A stretch of DNA of 64,000 nucleotides from Macrostomum hystrix (GCA_950097015.1 CATNEN010000003.1:248001-312000); one strand, 5' to 3'; counted from the stretch's first letter, positions 44,541-56,647 are shown. The notes: generated from the sequence alone by a model not told the origin. Translations and numbers: made by a program.

Positions 44541-46258
44541 CATTATCCCTGTCCGCTATCCACTTGTCATCCAGTTTGTACTATTAAGACCAAAGAAGTG
44601 TGTACAAATTCTTGGATGGAAAGAACTAGATTTTCTTTCTAATCTTTTTATCTTATTAATTCGTTTGGCTCTCAAATTAAATACTTTATGACTGCCATCT
44701 GTAAAAAAGTGCTCACGGGCTTTGTCGAAAGTTAGTTAAAAGTTAGGTGAAACCATTTCAGGAGCTGCTTGATTGGCAGATTAGAAAAACAATTCTTTCT
44801 TATTACGCTCGAAGTATACTTTTAGTATACTTAGTATAGCTAAAATCAGCTGTGCGATCTAGCTAGTACGAGCTAATTGCCTTTCAACCCATGCAGGCTG
44901 CAGCAGAAGGGAAGTGAAAAAGATTTCTAGAACTTAAGAAGCGATTATGAGATGTTGCGAGTTCCGCTTCTTCACCGCGAAGGCGCGGCTTTCCGTTTTT
45001 ATGGATTTTTTCTTTTGGAAGAACTTAGTCTTTCTTTTGCTAATGCAAACTTTTTCAATTTGGTCTCCTGCAGTCAGGAGACCTTCATGATCCTTCATGA
45101 TCCTTCATGATCCTTCATGATCCTTCATGATCATTCATGTTTTTCATTCGCATGTGGCCTTCAATGCTCATTCTACTAGCATTCCTAGGACTACGAGCGT
45201 ATTGTTGCGATTATATCTATACGATTCCTGCGATTCTTGCTATGATTTTTTGCTAGATTCTATCGAAATCTCTTGCTGCGATTCTAGCTATAAGATTCCT
45301 GCGATTCCTGCAATTGTAATTTCTGGCTTGATTCTATCGAAAGCTCTTGCTACGATTCCTGTACCAATCTAAGCTACTCTCATGGCTGATTGAAAAGTAC
45401 GAGTTTAAAAGCTTTTCGCAACGAAAACAGTTAACCTGCTAACTGAACTTGTTGCATTGCAACTCAGTCTACTTAACCCAGACATCGATTAATGATCGTT
45501 GAATGCAGAGGCGCAGCGTTTATTTCTATCGGTGATTGTCGACATTGAGGTCTTCAGTATTTTTAGTCGGGCAGGCAGGACTCAAAATGACGGAGAGCTC
45601 AGAGCGAACTCTATACAAAATTACCCGGTCCCTCATTAATTAATGGTCTTTAGCGCTTCAATTAATCTTCGCCTACTTCGGAGAATTTTGTGTAAGCAAC
45701 AGAGCCTGGGGCCTTTTCCCAATTTGCATTAACAATTTTGTCTGAAAGGCGAGTCAAATTTGCAGATTGCAGCTAATGCCCCAAACTCTAAAGTCTTAAT
45801 CTGGTATAATGCTTAACTGCATCTCCTTTGCCTAAATGCCTATCTTCGGCTCTGAACAGGCTCTGACTGCAAGTTGTAAAACGGAAAGTTCGTAAACGAA
45901 ATTGGCATTAGAGTTTCAGACAGTTAACTTGCATTTTTCACACATTAACCTTGAATCTGTAATGAAAATGCTTTGGTGACCTGACTGCAGAAATTGCTTA
46001 TTAACTGCTGGCCGAATCGCAGTACGAAATAGTGCTCTTCATTGGCTATACTAATCCACACTGCCCTGTGGGCCAATCAGAAGCGAGGACCCAGCAGATA
46101 GCTAGTGTGGAGCCAGAGCCAGAGCAGAGTACGCCAGTACCCTTTGCTCAAAGCAAACTATTTTAAAGCCCTCTAAGCTTTGAGCTAGCCCAAACCCAAT
46201 GCGAAAAAAACTACAGCGCCTTTGATAAAAAAGCTCCAATCAAAATTGCGCCATATCA
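44541..46258. other. 5' flank of the GPCR gene, no other gene seen
   Basis: It contains a five-copy TCCTTCATGA decamer (45083-45132) and a degenerate GATTCCTGCGATTC-type repeat (45200-45370). Nothing here looks coding. Confidence 0.5.
46041..46077. promoter_or_regulatory. paired CCAAT-type motifs upstream of the GPCR
   Basis: ATTGG at 46041-46045 and CCAAT at 46073-46077 face each other about 180-215 bp before the ATG. This fits a CCAAT-box promoter, but no TATA box or initiator was identified, so it remains a motif-level guess. Confidence 0.3.
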
Positions 46259-47578
46259 ATGCAGCCACAGTCGCTCTGCTCGAATTGGTCGTCAATTTCA
46301 TCAGCAGATTTGCTGCCTCGCTTTAGCGTGTTGCTCCCCATGACCCTGCTCATTGTTGAGACTGTCGTTGGCAACTCCCTAGTCGTCTGTTCCGTTTCCA
46401 AATTTCGCCGTCTGCGCTCACAGAAATGCTTTCATCTATTGGCGTCTTTAGCAACTGCAGACATAGCCATCGCAGTCACCGTGATGACGGCATCAACTGC
46501 TTACGTTTTCCTGCAGTGCTGGCCCTTCGGTGATCTGTTCTGCAAGTTCTTTCAATCCTGCGACATCATGTGCTGCACAGCCAGTATCTTGCACCTGTGT
46601 CTCATCAGTCTGGACAGGTACATTGCCGTCATCAAGCCGCTGCAGTATCGCCGAATTGTTCGACCACGCCGCATCGTCGCCTCTGTGGCGATTGTCTGGG
46701 CCGTCAGCATTGGCCTGAGCTTTGGTCCTGTCTTCTCCGGCTTGGTTAGACCTGTAGAAGTCCGCGAAAGTTCGGCAGCGGTGGCGGTAGCGGAGTCGAC
46801 AGTCGATCCACAGTGTCGCATGGATGTGAACAGGACCTACGCGGTAGTTTCTGCCAGCACGTCGTTCTTCCTGCCGCTGCTAGTGATGACGGTGGCCTAC
46901 GCCAGGGTGCACCGCATCGCGACGGACCAGTGCGAACTGATTAGAGCACAGCAGGGCGGCCTGGCCTGCAGGCAGATCCGGCACGAAACCAAAGCCACGA
47001 AGACCCTCGGCCTCATTCTCGGCTGCTTCTACGTCTGCTGGCTGCCCTTCTTCATCATGTACATTGTCTGCCCATTCACCAGCAGCCAGTGCAGCAACCT
47101 GGCCAACTGGCACGTCGACCTCATCACCTGGATTGGCTACCTGAACTCCGGCCTGAATCCCATTCTCTACTGCTTCAACCAGAGAGAGTTTCGGTGCGCC
47201 TTCCAGCAACTGCTGGGCATCAGGTCGGGCGGCGCCTCGGCCGCCGGCTACCTGCGCTCCGAGAGGCAGAAGCAGAACTCCAACTCGGCGGGCAGCTTCT
47301 CCGTCACGGCCTACAGGGACGCCTATTGGTCCACAGGCCTCGTGGCAGGCTACGATGGCAACAACTTGCCGATGGTATCCAGATCCATGTCAGCTCAAAC
47401 CAGCTCGCCAAGGCGGCGCAGAAGGCGACGACAGTTAATTCAACAGCAGGAGCAGCAGGAGCAGCAGCTGCAGCAGCGTGATCTTCTGACACCTGTGCCA
47501 GCTGACGCTATTTATGACTGCAGCCCCTCCGAGAGCGCATCGATTCTCGGTGCAAGCGGTGACGAATCCATTTTCTAG
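46259..47578 (+). CDS. class A G-protein-coupled receptor, aminergic-type
   Basis: Seven-helix cell-surface receptor of 439 residues, one exon. N-terminal glycosylation site NWS at 9-11. Rhodopsin-family landmarks are N39 (1.50), D68 (2.50, LATAD), disulphide C95 with C186, DRY at 119-121, W147 (4.50), P206 (5.50), CWLPFF at 260-265 and NPILY at 300-304. D102 (3.32) followed by CCTASI, serines in helix 5 (SASTS, 198-202) and WIGYLNS in helix 7 are signatures of biogenic-amine receptors (octopamine, dopamine, serotonin, adrenergic). The third cytoplasmic loop is short (about 217-246), unlike many aminergic receptors. The C-tail has RRRRRR and a Gln/Glu-rich run. The ligand cannot be named from sequence alone. 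A poly(A) signal AATAAA lies at 47593. Confidence 0.92.
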   Translation: MQPQSLCSNWSSISSADLLPRFSVLLPMTLLIVETVVGNSLVVCSVSKFRRLRSQKCFHLLASLATADIAIAVTVMTASTAYVFLQCWPFGDLFCKFFQSCDIMCCTASILHLCLISLDRYIAVIKPLQYRRIVRPRRIVASVAIVWAVSIGLSFGPVFSGLVRPVEVRESSAAVAVAESTVDPQCRMDVNRTYAVVSASTSFFLPLLVMTVAYARVHRIATDQCELIRAQQGGLACRQIRHETKATKTLGLILGCFYVCWLPFFIMYIVCPFTSSQCSNLANWHVDLITWIGYLNSGLNPILYCFNQREFRCAFQQLLGIRSGGASAAGYLRSERQKQNSNSAGSFSVTAYRDAYWSTGLVAGYDGNNLPMVSRSMSAQTSSPRRRRRRRQLIQQQEQQEQQLQQRDLLTPVPADAIYDCSPSESASILGASGDESIF

Positions 47579-48834
47579 AAGCGTGACTCTTAATAAATTA
47601 TAGTCTTTGTACAAACTATTAATAGAACTGGCTTGTGCGTCTCCGATAGGCTTTGCACAAATGTGTGAGCAAATTTGCCAGTGTATGAGAGAGGGTCCAA
47701 GTAGAATGTGTACGAGCTTGCGAGCGGCTCGTGAGTCACTAACTACTGCTCACTGTAATACTCGTATATGCGGAGAAAATGTCGAGTTTTTTGTACTATT
47801 GATTCCAATGAATGATTTAGAATTAAGATTTATTTCTAGACATGCGTGCCTGCAGGACTGCAGCCAGTGGGCGCGAACATTGTCCTCAGTAGCCGATACA
47901 AGCATGGCACAGTACGTGCTTTACAAGGCTTCTGCATCATTCAGTGGTTCATCCTTGCTTCCTTGCTTATTTACCTGTCTCTAAAAAGGAGCTGTCTTAC
48001 TGATAAGAACTCTATTAGAGAAGACTATCACACGCTATGCGACTTGCAGTGCGGTCCGATATATATTTATATTTTATTAAATAAACAAATACTGAATAAC
48101 ATTCTGTCATAACAATCATTTTTATGAGAGACTTCTAAGCGTCTCTGGAGATTCAATAATAAGCTGTCTGATTCGGTTTGACTAGCTCGTAGTTGAGTTC
48201 ACGCTGGGTAGATGCATGCTGGGTAGTATAGCTGTTTGCTAACCAATGCAAGCTACGACTGTACAGTAGAGTGCTGGGTCCTAGCGGTAAATGAGCCGGA
48301 TGCAGCTTTGACTGCCTTCATGACAGCCAGGGCCTCTTGCTGAATGCTGCGTGCACAGTAGATAGCCATGGTGCTCAGGCTTTGAGCACTCTCCGATCGC
48401 TACCCACGAGAGCCCTCGCGCCGCTTAAAAAATGGCATTATTCCGCGCTTCACCATACGGAAGTCCTACTTTGGGTGTTGTCTGCTTGTTTTGTTTGCTT
48501 TTGGCCGTGCGCGGACAGTCTCCTATATTATTGTTGCATCTTCTTTCGCTTTTCAGATTTCGGTATAAAAGCTTTTTCATTTGTATATCACTCTTGAAAA
48601 TATAATACCTTTGAGCACAACTATCTCCCTTCAACTCTCTGACCTCACTCTCTCACTTCTCTCCTTTGTTTCTTAAATTCTCTTTTCCTTACCCGTATAT
48701 TGTCCTAAATTTAATCACCTCTATTCCACTCTGTATTCCGCTTTCATTTTGAAACCTTTTCATATTTACAATTTATAAACAGGTTTTGGACGATTTGAAA
48801 GCCTGAGGCTGTGAAAAAAGGCGTTGCGATTTTA

Positions 48835-49055
48835 TGTCGAAGCGTTGTGGTTGTGATGAAGTGTTGGGGTTGTGATGAAGTGTTGGGGTTGTGAGAAGTG
48901 TTGGGGTTGTGATGAAGTGTTGGGGTTGTGAGAAGTGTTGGGGTTGTGAGAAGTGTTTGGGGTTGTGAGAAGTGTTTGGGGTTGTGAGAAGTGTTTGGAG
49001 TTGTGAGAAGTGTTGGGGTTGTGAGAAGTGTTGGGGTTGTGATAACATGTTAGGG
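48835..49055. repeat. 18/19-bp minisatellite
   Basis: About 11 units of GTTGTGAGAAGTGTTGGG with 1-bp length variants (GTGATGAAG, GTTTGGG). On the minus strand it reads SQPQHF repeats, a repeat artefact. Confidence 0.88.
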
Positions 49056-50020
49056 GTTGAGAGGTGTCAGAGTTTGAGTGACAGTGTTAAGAGTTAGTTG
49101 GGTCGAAGCGCATGGAGCAGCTATTGACAGGCGACAATGCAATAAGGATGTGCCAGCATCTAAAGTGGTGGCATGTGCCAGCTTTTTAAACTTTAACGAC
49201 TTCAAGCAGACACTTTTTGATTCATAAACTTGGAATTTTAAGGCAGCAGTGACCCAGAAAGAAAACGGGTTTAGGCGGAACAACCGCGCCATTCAGACCA
49301 ATCAAACAAACGAATCCGTCAAAAGCCAGAGCTAAGCTTTGAAGTGTAGCTTCTTGCCCTTCTATACGAGTATGAAGTTAAAGACAGTTTAGTCTTTCGG
49401 AGAGAGAAGTTAAGTACTTGCTTATAAACACGGGAAGCGATTCGGGTGTGTAAGCTAAATTGTAAGCGAAGGAAAGAAAAACAGATGGCTTGCAATCAAT
49501 CCCTTCCCAATCTGGCGCGTCCCAATATGCGATTCCTCAAAACACATTTTCCCGGTTTGGTTGCTAGTTGCGAAAATACAAGCTGCTTGGAGACTGAGGG
49601 TGCAGAAAGGCAAGGCTAGCTTAGTATGTATGGTGAGTGTATAGTGCCTCTTGCTAAAGGAGTTTTGCCCGCAGTCATGAGGAATGAAAAAGTCCTCACA
49701 CATCTGCTTCTACCCATCCGGGCTTGTGGGCTTTGTTGCTGTTAAAAAAAAGAAATTTAAACAAGCTTCGATTTTTCAATCGCTTCTTTTCTTAAAAAGA
49801 AGAGCTCAGACAAATTTTTATTGCTGCGTCAATGGCAACTATTAACTGAAAATAACTGCAGGTCGATCTCAGACATGGCAGATCAAAAGCTTGACTGAAT
49901 TTAGACAAGGCAGACAAAACATTTGTTCGGCATTAAGCTCTTCCGATTTGAGACTTCTGAGTTGAATAAACAACAGAATTTTACTTTGCTTTTTCTCCTT
50001 AAAGAGGGGTGACTGGTCGA

Positions 50021-50090
50021 GTGTTAAAACGCGTTCGCCTCTCGTACCAAGGTCTTTTAATTGAGCTCAATTCATTTGAAACATTCATTC
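50021..50090 (+). repeat. tRNA-like SINE head, copy 1
   Basis: ACTGGTCGAGTGTTAAAACG, then CGTTCGCCTCTCG and, later, GAGCTCAATTC resemble box A, an anticodon arm and box B of a tRNA. It matches 56648-56715 on the opposite strand, so it is repeated. It is too degenerate to be a working tRNA gene. Confidence 0.5.
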
Positions 50091-51678
50091 AAGGCGCAAA
50101 GCTGGGGGCCATGTTGTGCAACTACGTCCTTGAGGGCTAAACTCCAAGACACAGTAAGAGTGCACTCTGCTTGACAGTGAAAAATTCAGGGCAGATGTAA
50201 AACCCTGTGTAAATATAGTAATAAGAATATGTTTTGACCATCTGCCTACAAAATAATGCTGTTGAGAAACGAATTACGTACACATCAAAGCTCATGTGCA
50301 AACAAATATTTCACTGCTCAGTCAACAACGAACCAGTAAAAATTAAATTCATAACTTCCCAACCAAGGCCTACTTGAATAAGATGCTCAGCATAGAAGTG
50401 TGAAAACACCGCGTCTACGCTTGGCCTCGCCATGGATTCGAGCTCAGGTAAATTGATGCAAAAGTCGGGTGCTCACAGTCGCTCACAGCTTACACAATTA
50501 TCTGAGTAGTCACAAATAAAGACTTTAGTTCCTGCATCATTACTATGCATCACTAATATGCTACAGTTCATATGATCGCAGATCTAGAGCACCGATGAAC
50601 CCCAGCTCGACACAATCTCGATCCGTACCGCTTTGCATTGTTTTCATTGGGAAATAGTTAAATCATTAGGCGATTAGCTGAAGCATCGTGGCCATTTGAG
50701 CCACTGGATTTCCCATTCGGCGCAAGTCACATCGCGTGAAAATTCAAAGCAGATTTTAAACACAAAGGAGAATTAAAAGAAAATAATATATCTTGCTGTC
50801 CTATTCCACAATCAGACAAACTAGAAGGCTGTTAAACAGATTAGCAACGCTTTGCTGAACAGCTGGTTTGCATGGACCAAAGCTATAAACTTATAATTCA
50901 TTTTCTGGATTTAATCCTATAAAGCACAGTAAAGTTACGTTAGTAACGTTAGCAACTTTGGCATTGCTTGTGAGCCCTTGACAGACTATAGTGCTCCAGT
51001 GCTGATGCACTAAAAAGCTACTCAATAGTCAAAACAACATTTCTGAGCTATGAGAAAGTATTTATTCTAATTAAGGGCCTCATCGCGAGAATAGTGAAAT
51101 AATGAGAGATGTACAGCGCACATACATGTACTATGTGCGAAAATAAAAAAAGCAAATATAAGATTAAGGACGGGTAAAATCGATTTTGTTATACGAGTAC
51201 TAACCGTAATTAGATATGTAATTCCCACCTTGGTGCCTATAAAGTAACTGCTTGCTTAACGACACCTCTAACGACCATCGCAATTACCTAATCGGACGAA
51301 GGTAGCTGAAAGAATATTTCCGTTTTTTCTCGATGCTTCGTAGAGCGGATTTTTAATTTGCGATCGCATACTTAAAATAAATATCAGTCTGGTTGGTTTC
51401 AGGTTGCAGGGGCAAAAGGCACATCCTACTGCAGCCTATATTATTCTACTATTTATCTCATTTTCTTGATCTATCCAATTAGCGTTTTCAGGCCATAATT
51501 TTCTTTGGCCCGCGTGTCTCAAATTTTCTTTGATTTGTACTATTTATTATGGGCGCCAATTGCGGTTTAGCAGTGTGTCAGGATTGCAGAAATTTTTCCA
51601 AACAATATGAATACTCTTGAAAATCTATCCATACTCGTATCTTTGATCAGTCTGAGTCGATCTCCGTGTTAATGAATT

Positions 51679-51860
51679 TGTAATAACTAAGGCCGAGGCT
51701 ATTTTTAGTGTGCAGACCAAACTCTCATTTTTACTGCCACGCTGAGCGCACGTCAATATATTATTTGCTAGAACTGGGGTGGCGACACCCACCGCTCCGC
51801 AACCAATCAAACGATCCAGGTGTACACCTGGGCCTGGCTCACGTGCGTACGCACACTACA
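51679..51860 (-). repeat. 3' LTR of Gypsy element 2
   Basis: TGTAATAACTAAGGCCGAGG ... GCACACTACA (plus-strand reading). It matches 56101-56282. It contains the palindrome CCAGGTGTACACCTGG near its right end. Confidence 0.94.
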
Positions 51861-51877
51861 TCTCTCCCCCTTCGAAC
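51861..51877 (-). other. polypurine tract of Gypsy element 2
   Basis: Minus-strand GAAGGGGGAGAGA lies directly before the 3' LTR, where plus-strand DNA synthesis is primed. Confidence 0.75.
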
Positions 51878-52077
51878 AGAAACTGTGGGGAGACAAAAGA
51901 GAACGAATTCGAGCAGCAAAATGTCGAAAAGAACGAAAGAAGAACTCGACCGAAAAAAATATGCAGCTATTGGAGGAAATAAAACACTCGCATTGATAGT
52001 CGCATCGGACTTGCAAAGAAAAGCGGCATGTGATTGTTAATGTCAGTAGAAAAGTCAGTTCGTTTTCAGTCCTTGGT

Positions 52078-55000
52078 TCAATCCTTGTAGATCTTCACGC
52101 CACCCCGTGCAGCGCGGGGGTGCGGGCGCAGCGCCACCGCGGATTCGGGTGGGTCCCGCGCCGCCTCGCCTGGAGTTTCTGGCGCGGCAGCCTGCGGCCT
52201 GGCACCAGCGTCGTCTGATTCTGGGGTGACGACCTTGACCGCCGTGCAATGCCGCCAGCAGGCCGCGCCGTCACGAAGCAGCATCAGCGAGTTGCCGGCC
52301 ACCCGCTGGACTGTCCAGGCGCCGCTCTCGAATGGCGTTTGCGTCTTGCTGGCACCGACTCGCCGTCGCAGCACCGAATCGCCGACCTGGATTTCGTGCC
52401 GCCGTGGCCGCCTCCTGGCGTCCGCTCGCTGCTTCATCGCGGCCTTGGCGCTCGCATCCATCTCTCGCAGCCGCTGCTCGTTGATGCGGACGTGCTGGGA
52501 TGGCCGGGCGGTGGGGATGACATCGTTTGGTCGCCGGCCCATCAGCAGCTCGGCTGGCGCGCGGCCCGTGGCTGTGTGCGGCGTGTTCCTGTAGGCCAAC
52601 AGCCACTCGTCCAGAGCAGCCCTCCAGTCGCGCCGCTCCTCGATTGCCGCCCGCACGACCTTGTTGATTGAGCGGTTCAGCCGCTCTGTCATGCCGTTGG
52701 CGGCTGGGTAGTAAGGCGTGATGAGGCGGTGCTTGATGCCGTAGCTTTCTAAGAAACGGCCAAACTACTTGGATGAAAATGGCGGCCCGTTGTCAGTTAC
52801 GAGCTCCTGCGGGATGCCGAATCGCGCGAACATTTCTCGCAGGCGTGGGATCAGTGCCTCGGCCGTCGTTGTCTGCATGAGCTGCACCTCGGGGAATCTC
52901 GAGTATCTGTCCACGCACACCAGCAGCATGCTGTTGTTGATCGGGCCTACAAAGTCAGCCCCAATCGACAACCAGGCGCCCTTAGGGATCGGCGTTGGCT
53001 GTAGAGGCGTAGCCCGGACGGCTGGCGTGTGAGACGTGATGGCACTGCTGCGGCACCGACTGACGAACTCCTCCGCTTGTATTGCCATTCTCGGCCACCA
53101 GACCTTGGTGCTGAGCCTTGCGGTCGTCTTCTGCGAGCACTGGTGTCCTTGGTGCGCCAGCTCGAGCATCTGCTGCCGTAGAGCTGCTGGCACGACAATC
53201 CGCTGATGCCGAAGGAGAACTCCGTCTACCGCCGACAGCTCCTCTCGCAGCGCGTGGAGTGACCGCATCTCAGCGCTAGAGCGGTCCCATTGGCCGCCTT
53301 GCATCGCTGCTATCGCTGCCCGGATAGCTGGGTCGCTGGCTGAGCTCTTGCGGATGTCTTCGAGCGTGAGCGCCTTCGGGACAGCCGCCTGCGCTACCTC
53401 GTTTATGTAGGCCTCTCTCAGCTGCTCGCTGGTCCTACGTCCTTCAGCGTTTAGAGACTGCCTGCTGAGTATGTCTGCAGCATTGGACGCTCCTGGCTGG
53501 TATTCGACCTTGAATACCAGGTGCTGGATACGCAGCGCCATACGCTCGACTCGTGGAGGCGGCCGTGACCCTGGCGCATACATGGCTGTCAGCGGCTTGT
53601 GGTCGGAGATCACCGTGAATTCGGGCGATCCATACAAGTAGTACTCAAACTTCAGGCAGCCGAACTTCACGGCGAGCGCCTCTTTTTCGGTCTGCGAATA
53701 TCGCCGCTCGACGTCGGAGAGAGTCCGGCTTGCGTATGCGACTGGCCGCGAACTGCCGTCGTGCTGTACTTGCGCCAGGATTGCGCCTAGTCCGGTTGGT
53801 CCCGCGTCCACAATCAGCTGTGTCCGTAGCCGCTTGTCGTAGAATGCCAGCGTTGTCGGCTCCGCAATGCTGCGCTTTAGCTGCGCAAAGGCGCTGGCCT
53901 GGTCGGCGCCCCACTGCCAGTCGGTGTTCTTCCGGGTCAGGCGCCGCAGCGGCTCCGCCACCTTGGCCAGCTGTGGCGTGAACACTGCGAGATAATTCAC
54001 TAGGCCCAAGAACGATCGAAGTTGACTTATCGTCTCTGGCTCCTTGAATTCTTGAACGGCGGCGACCTTGCTTTCTGTGACTTGGACTCCTTCGGCCGTC
54101 AGTCGCATTCCCATAAACTCAATGCTGCTGCGTGCCAACCTGCATTTTCGAGCATTTAGCGTGATGCCGTGTTGCGCCAGGCGGGCCAGGCAGGCATCGA
54201 GGCTGCTGTTGTGCTCCGCCATCGTGCGGCCGAACACGACCACGTCGTCGTGGATCCATTTTACGTTGGGCAGGCCTGCAGCACTCTGGACATCACGCTC
54301 TGTAGGATCTCCTGCGAAGTGGACAGGCCCATGCACAGCCGAGTGAGACGCCGAAGTCCTCGGGGTGTCGAGAATGTCAGCAGATTGCGGCATTCTTCTG
54401 CTATACAGGCACCTCGTAGAACGCCTTCGCGATGTCCAGTTCCGAGAAGACGGTGCTGCCGGCCATGTCACCTCTTCAAAAGTTGGAATCAGGTGCCGCT
54501 CGCGGATGACATAGCGATTGACATCGTGGAGGTCCTGTGTGATCCGCACTTCGCCTGGCTCCTTTTTGGGCACAACGACCATCCGCGCGACCCACGGAAC
54601 TGGTCCGTCGACGGGCTCGATGATTCCGAGCTGCTCCAGTAGCTGCAGCTCCTTATCCACTGCCTCTGCCAGGTGGATCGGTACCTTAGACGGTGCGTGA
54701 CAAACCGGTCGGGCGTTGTCGGTCAGGTGGATGCTGACTGGCGGCCCGGTGAAGCAGCCGATGCCGCTGAGCACGCTGGAGTACTTGCGCAGTATCCTGC
54801 CGATGCTTTCAATAGCATCTTGGGGCATTCCACTGGATCTCGTGTCGCCGAGGAGGCTGTCGACAGCCGCCTCCGCTTCCCCGAACTGCAGCACCTGATG
54901 ATCGACCGTCGGTGGTGGTCCGATCCGCAGGATTTCCATTTGAGTGGCCGTCTGCCTGCCGATGATGGTGATGCCTCTGCCTTCGACAACGTGAAACGTG

Positions 55001-55446
55001 GCGACCGCCCGTCCGCCGAATAAGCGGATGGACATCGCCGCCTTGCCGATGAGTTGCATCGGCCGGTCCGAGCCGTACGCGAACAACCTGTCAGAGGCTG
55101 CTTGCAGACGCGGCCGCTGTTTAAGGCTCTCAAACGTTGCGCGGTTGATCACATTGCGAGCCGCCCCGCTGTCGATCAGCACTGACAGTCTAGTGCCGTT
55201 GATCTCAGCTACTGTGTGGGCCGATTGCTCCTCCTGGTCGACCTTGAATATGCCGGTGGCCGGGTCGTCCACCCTCTCGTATCTGGTCTCACCTTGCAGC
55301 ATCGCGACAGCATTCGAATTGCTTTGGGGCGCCTCCTGCCTGGACCTGCAAGCTCGGGCGAAGTGGCCTGGCTTTCCGCACTTTCTGCAGCTCTTGCCTT
55401 GCGCCGCGGCGCACGTGGAGTGCCCTGGCCTGCCGCACCGATTTCA
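52078..55446 (-). pseudogene. pol: Gypsy element 2 pol (protease, RT, RNase H, integrase)
   Basis: A single minus-strand frame covers most of pol. The retropepsin motif LIDSGAA lies near 55180. RT starts near 54640. The RT catalytic motif reads IHDDVVVFG near 54245. RNase H has LIVDAGPTGLG near 53810 and SDHKPL near 53600. The integrase zinc domain lies near 53150, with core Asp in GADFVG near 52950, TDNGPPF near 52790 and Glu in NGMTERLNR near 52690. Damage: about 70 RT codons (roughly 54490-54290) are out of frame between two compensating indels, and one in-frame TAG lies at 52765-52767 in the integrase core. The C-terminal integrase tail ends at 52078. There is no chromodomain. Confidence 0.9.
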
Positions 55447-56067
55447 GCGCACCTGCGGCCCTGGTGGCTGTTCGGCTCTCCGGATGGCTGCGAGTTGCTG
55501 CTGCGGCTCACCTGGCCTGCCGTTCTCCATCTATCGCGCTGGCCTGCTGCTCCGCCGCTTCTTTGGCTCTCGCCTTCCTCAGCACATCTGTCAGGGAGAT
55601 GTCGTTGCTCTGTAGGAAGTCTCTCGTCAGCCACTCGGAGTCACAGTAGGCGACGATTTTGTCTCAGATCAGCGAGTCCTTGATCGCTCCAAACTCGCAC
55701 GGCTCCGCCGCCTTGCGCAGGCGCTTGTACCACTGGTCGATCGTCTCGCCTGGCTGTTGTCTGCAGGTCTCGAACTTTAGCGGAGGAACACAATGCTGCT
55801 TTTGCCGTCCCAGAATTCCTGGATATTCTTTGCGAGGCTGCTGTAGTCTTCCCCAGCGTCAATTTCATTCTCTTCGACGATGGTCTGCAGCTCCTCTCCC
55901 GCGGCGTGCAACAGCAGGTGCTGCCCTCGCTTTGCGTCATGGATTCCAGCTGCGTTAATGTATGTGGCGAACCGGCGAGCCCATGCAGTCCAGCGCTGTG
56001 CAGTTGAGTGGCAATCGCTATCGATTACAAACTGGCCGGGAGGCGCGAGAGAAATTTGCTCAGTCAT
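55303..56067 (-). pseudogene. gag: Gypsy element 2 gag with zinc knuckles
   Basis: Starts at an ATG at 56067 (MTEQISLAPPGQF), about 35 bp inside the 5' LTR. The capsid-like part (TAQRWTAWARRF) runs to about 55800 and then loses frame. The nucleocapsid end near 55440-55330 has CGRPGHSTC and CRKCGKPGHFARAC (CX2CX4HX4C). The first knuckle is damaged by an in-frame TGA at 55444-55446. The second runs on in the same frame as protease, so gag and pol were probably one or overlapping frames. Confidence 0.82.
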
Positions 56068-56079
56068 GGTGCACTAGGG

Positions 56080-56100
56080 ATTCGGTTCTTGCGATGCCAT
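56080..56100 (-). other. primer-binding site of Gypsy element 2
   Basis: Minus-strand ATGGCATCGCAAGAACCG follows the LTR. TGGCATCGCAAG is shared base for base with Gypsy element 1, suggesting the same tRNA primer. The tRNA species is not identified. Confidence 0.7.
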
Positions 56101-56282
56101 TGTAATAACTAAGGCCGAGGCTATTTTAGTGTGCAGACAAAACTCTCATTTTTACTGCCACGCTGAGCGCGCGTCAATATATTATTTGCTAGAACTGGGG
56201 TGGCGACACCCACCCGCTCCGCAACCAATCAAACGACCCAGGTGTACACCTGGGCCTGGCTCACGTGCGTACGCACACTACC
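56101..56282 (-). repeat. 5' LTR of Gypsy element 2
   Basis: Aligns with 51679-51860. The last base pair is ACC instead of ACA. It is followed by the target duplication GAATT. Confidence 0.94.
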
Positions 56283-56647
56283 GAATTGTTCAATTTTTAG
56301 TTTATCACTTAGGTAAACACATCGTTTTGAACTCAAACGCTGAAGAAGTTAATAATTAATAATGCTAATAATTGCAGGAGAGCTGCTGGCAATGGCACGT
56401 GATTTGGAGACACTATAGATCCGCAGCGAGTGAGGAGGCACTTCTGCCTATTTCGCTGATTCCTGAGCGCACACGCACTCCAGATACTGTACGCTCACAT
56501 GTTTGTACATCTGCCCTGACTTTCTCATCGTCTGGGTATTGTACACCAAAACTGCGCTTTGGAGGTTGGCCCTTAAGGGCGTCAATTTAACAACAAGCCC
56601 CTATATAATTCTCTCCGCGGCGGCCCCAAAATAAATGTGTGCTTCGC

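Larger units (their letters stand above)
47579..51673. other. intergenic, repeats only
   Basis: No supportable gene in about 4.1 kb. Open frames at 47607-47984, 48337-48597 and 49455-49703 show no family features. It contains a short G-rich minisatellite and a tRNA-like sequence, listed separately. Confidence 0.5.
51679..56282 (-). mobile_element. Ty3/Gypsy LTR retrotransposon 2 (antisense, fairly young)
   Basis: Complete element of 4.6 kb with two 182-bp LTRs, a 5-bp target duplication GAATT (51674-51678 and 56283-56287), primer-binding site, gag, protease, RT, RNase H and integrase in Gypsy order, and a purine tract. By eye the LTRs differ by four substitutions and two one-base gaps, much closer than those of element 1. 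The coding region is nearly intact in length but has stop codons and frameshifts, so this copy is not autonomous as it stands. Confidence 0.94.

Noticed and set aside
46530-47492. Other-frame open frames within the GPCR
   Set aside because: Shadows of the receptor coding frame.
47607-48112. Two overlapping plus-strand frames after the GPCR
   Set aside because: No motif or family resemblance; probably 3' UTR or intergenic.
48290-48400. Possible minus-strand coding remnant (about 38 codons)
   Set aside because: Codon-like composition but bounded by stops on both sides, with no homologue I can recall.
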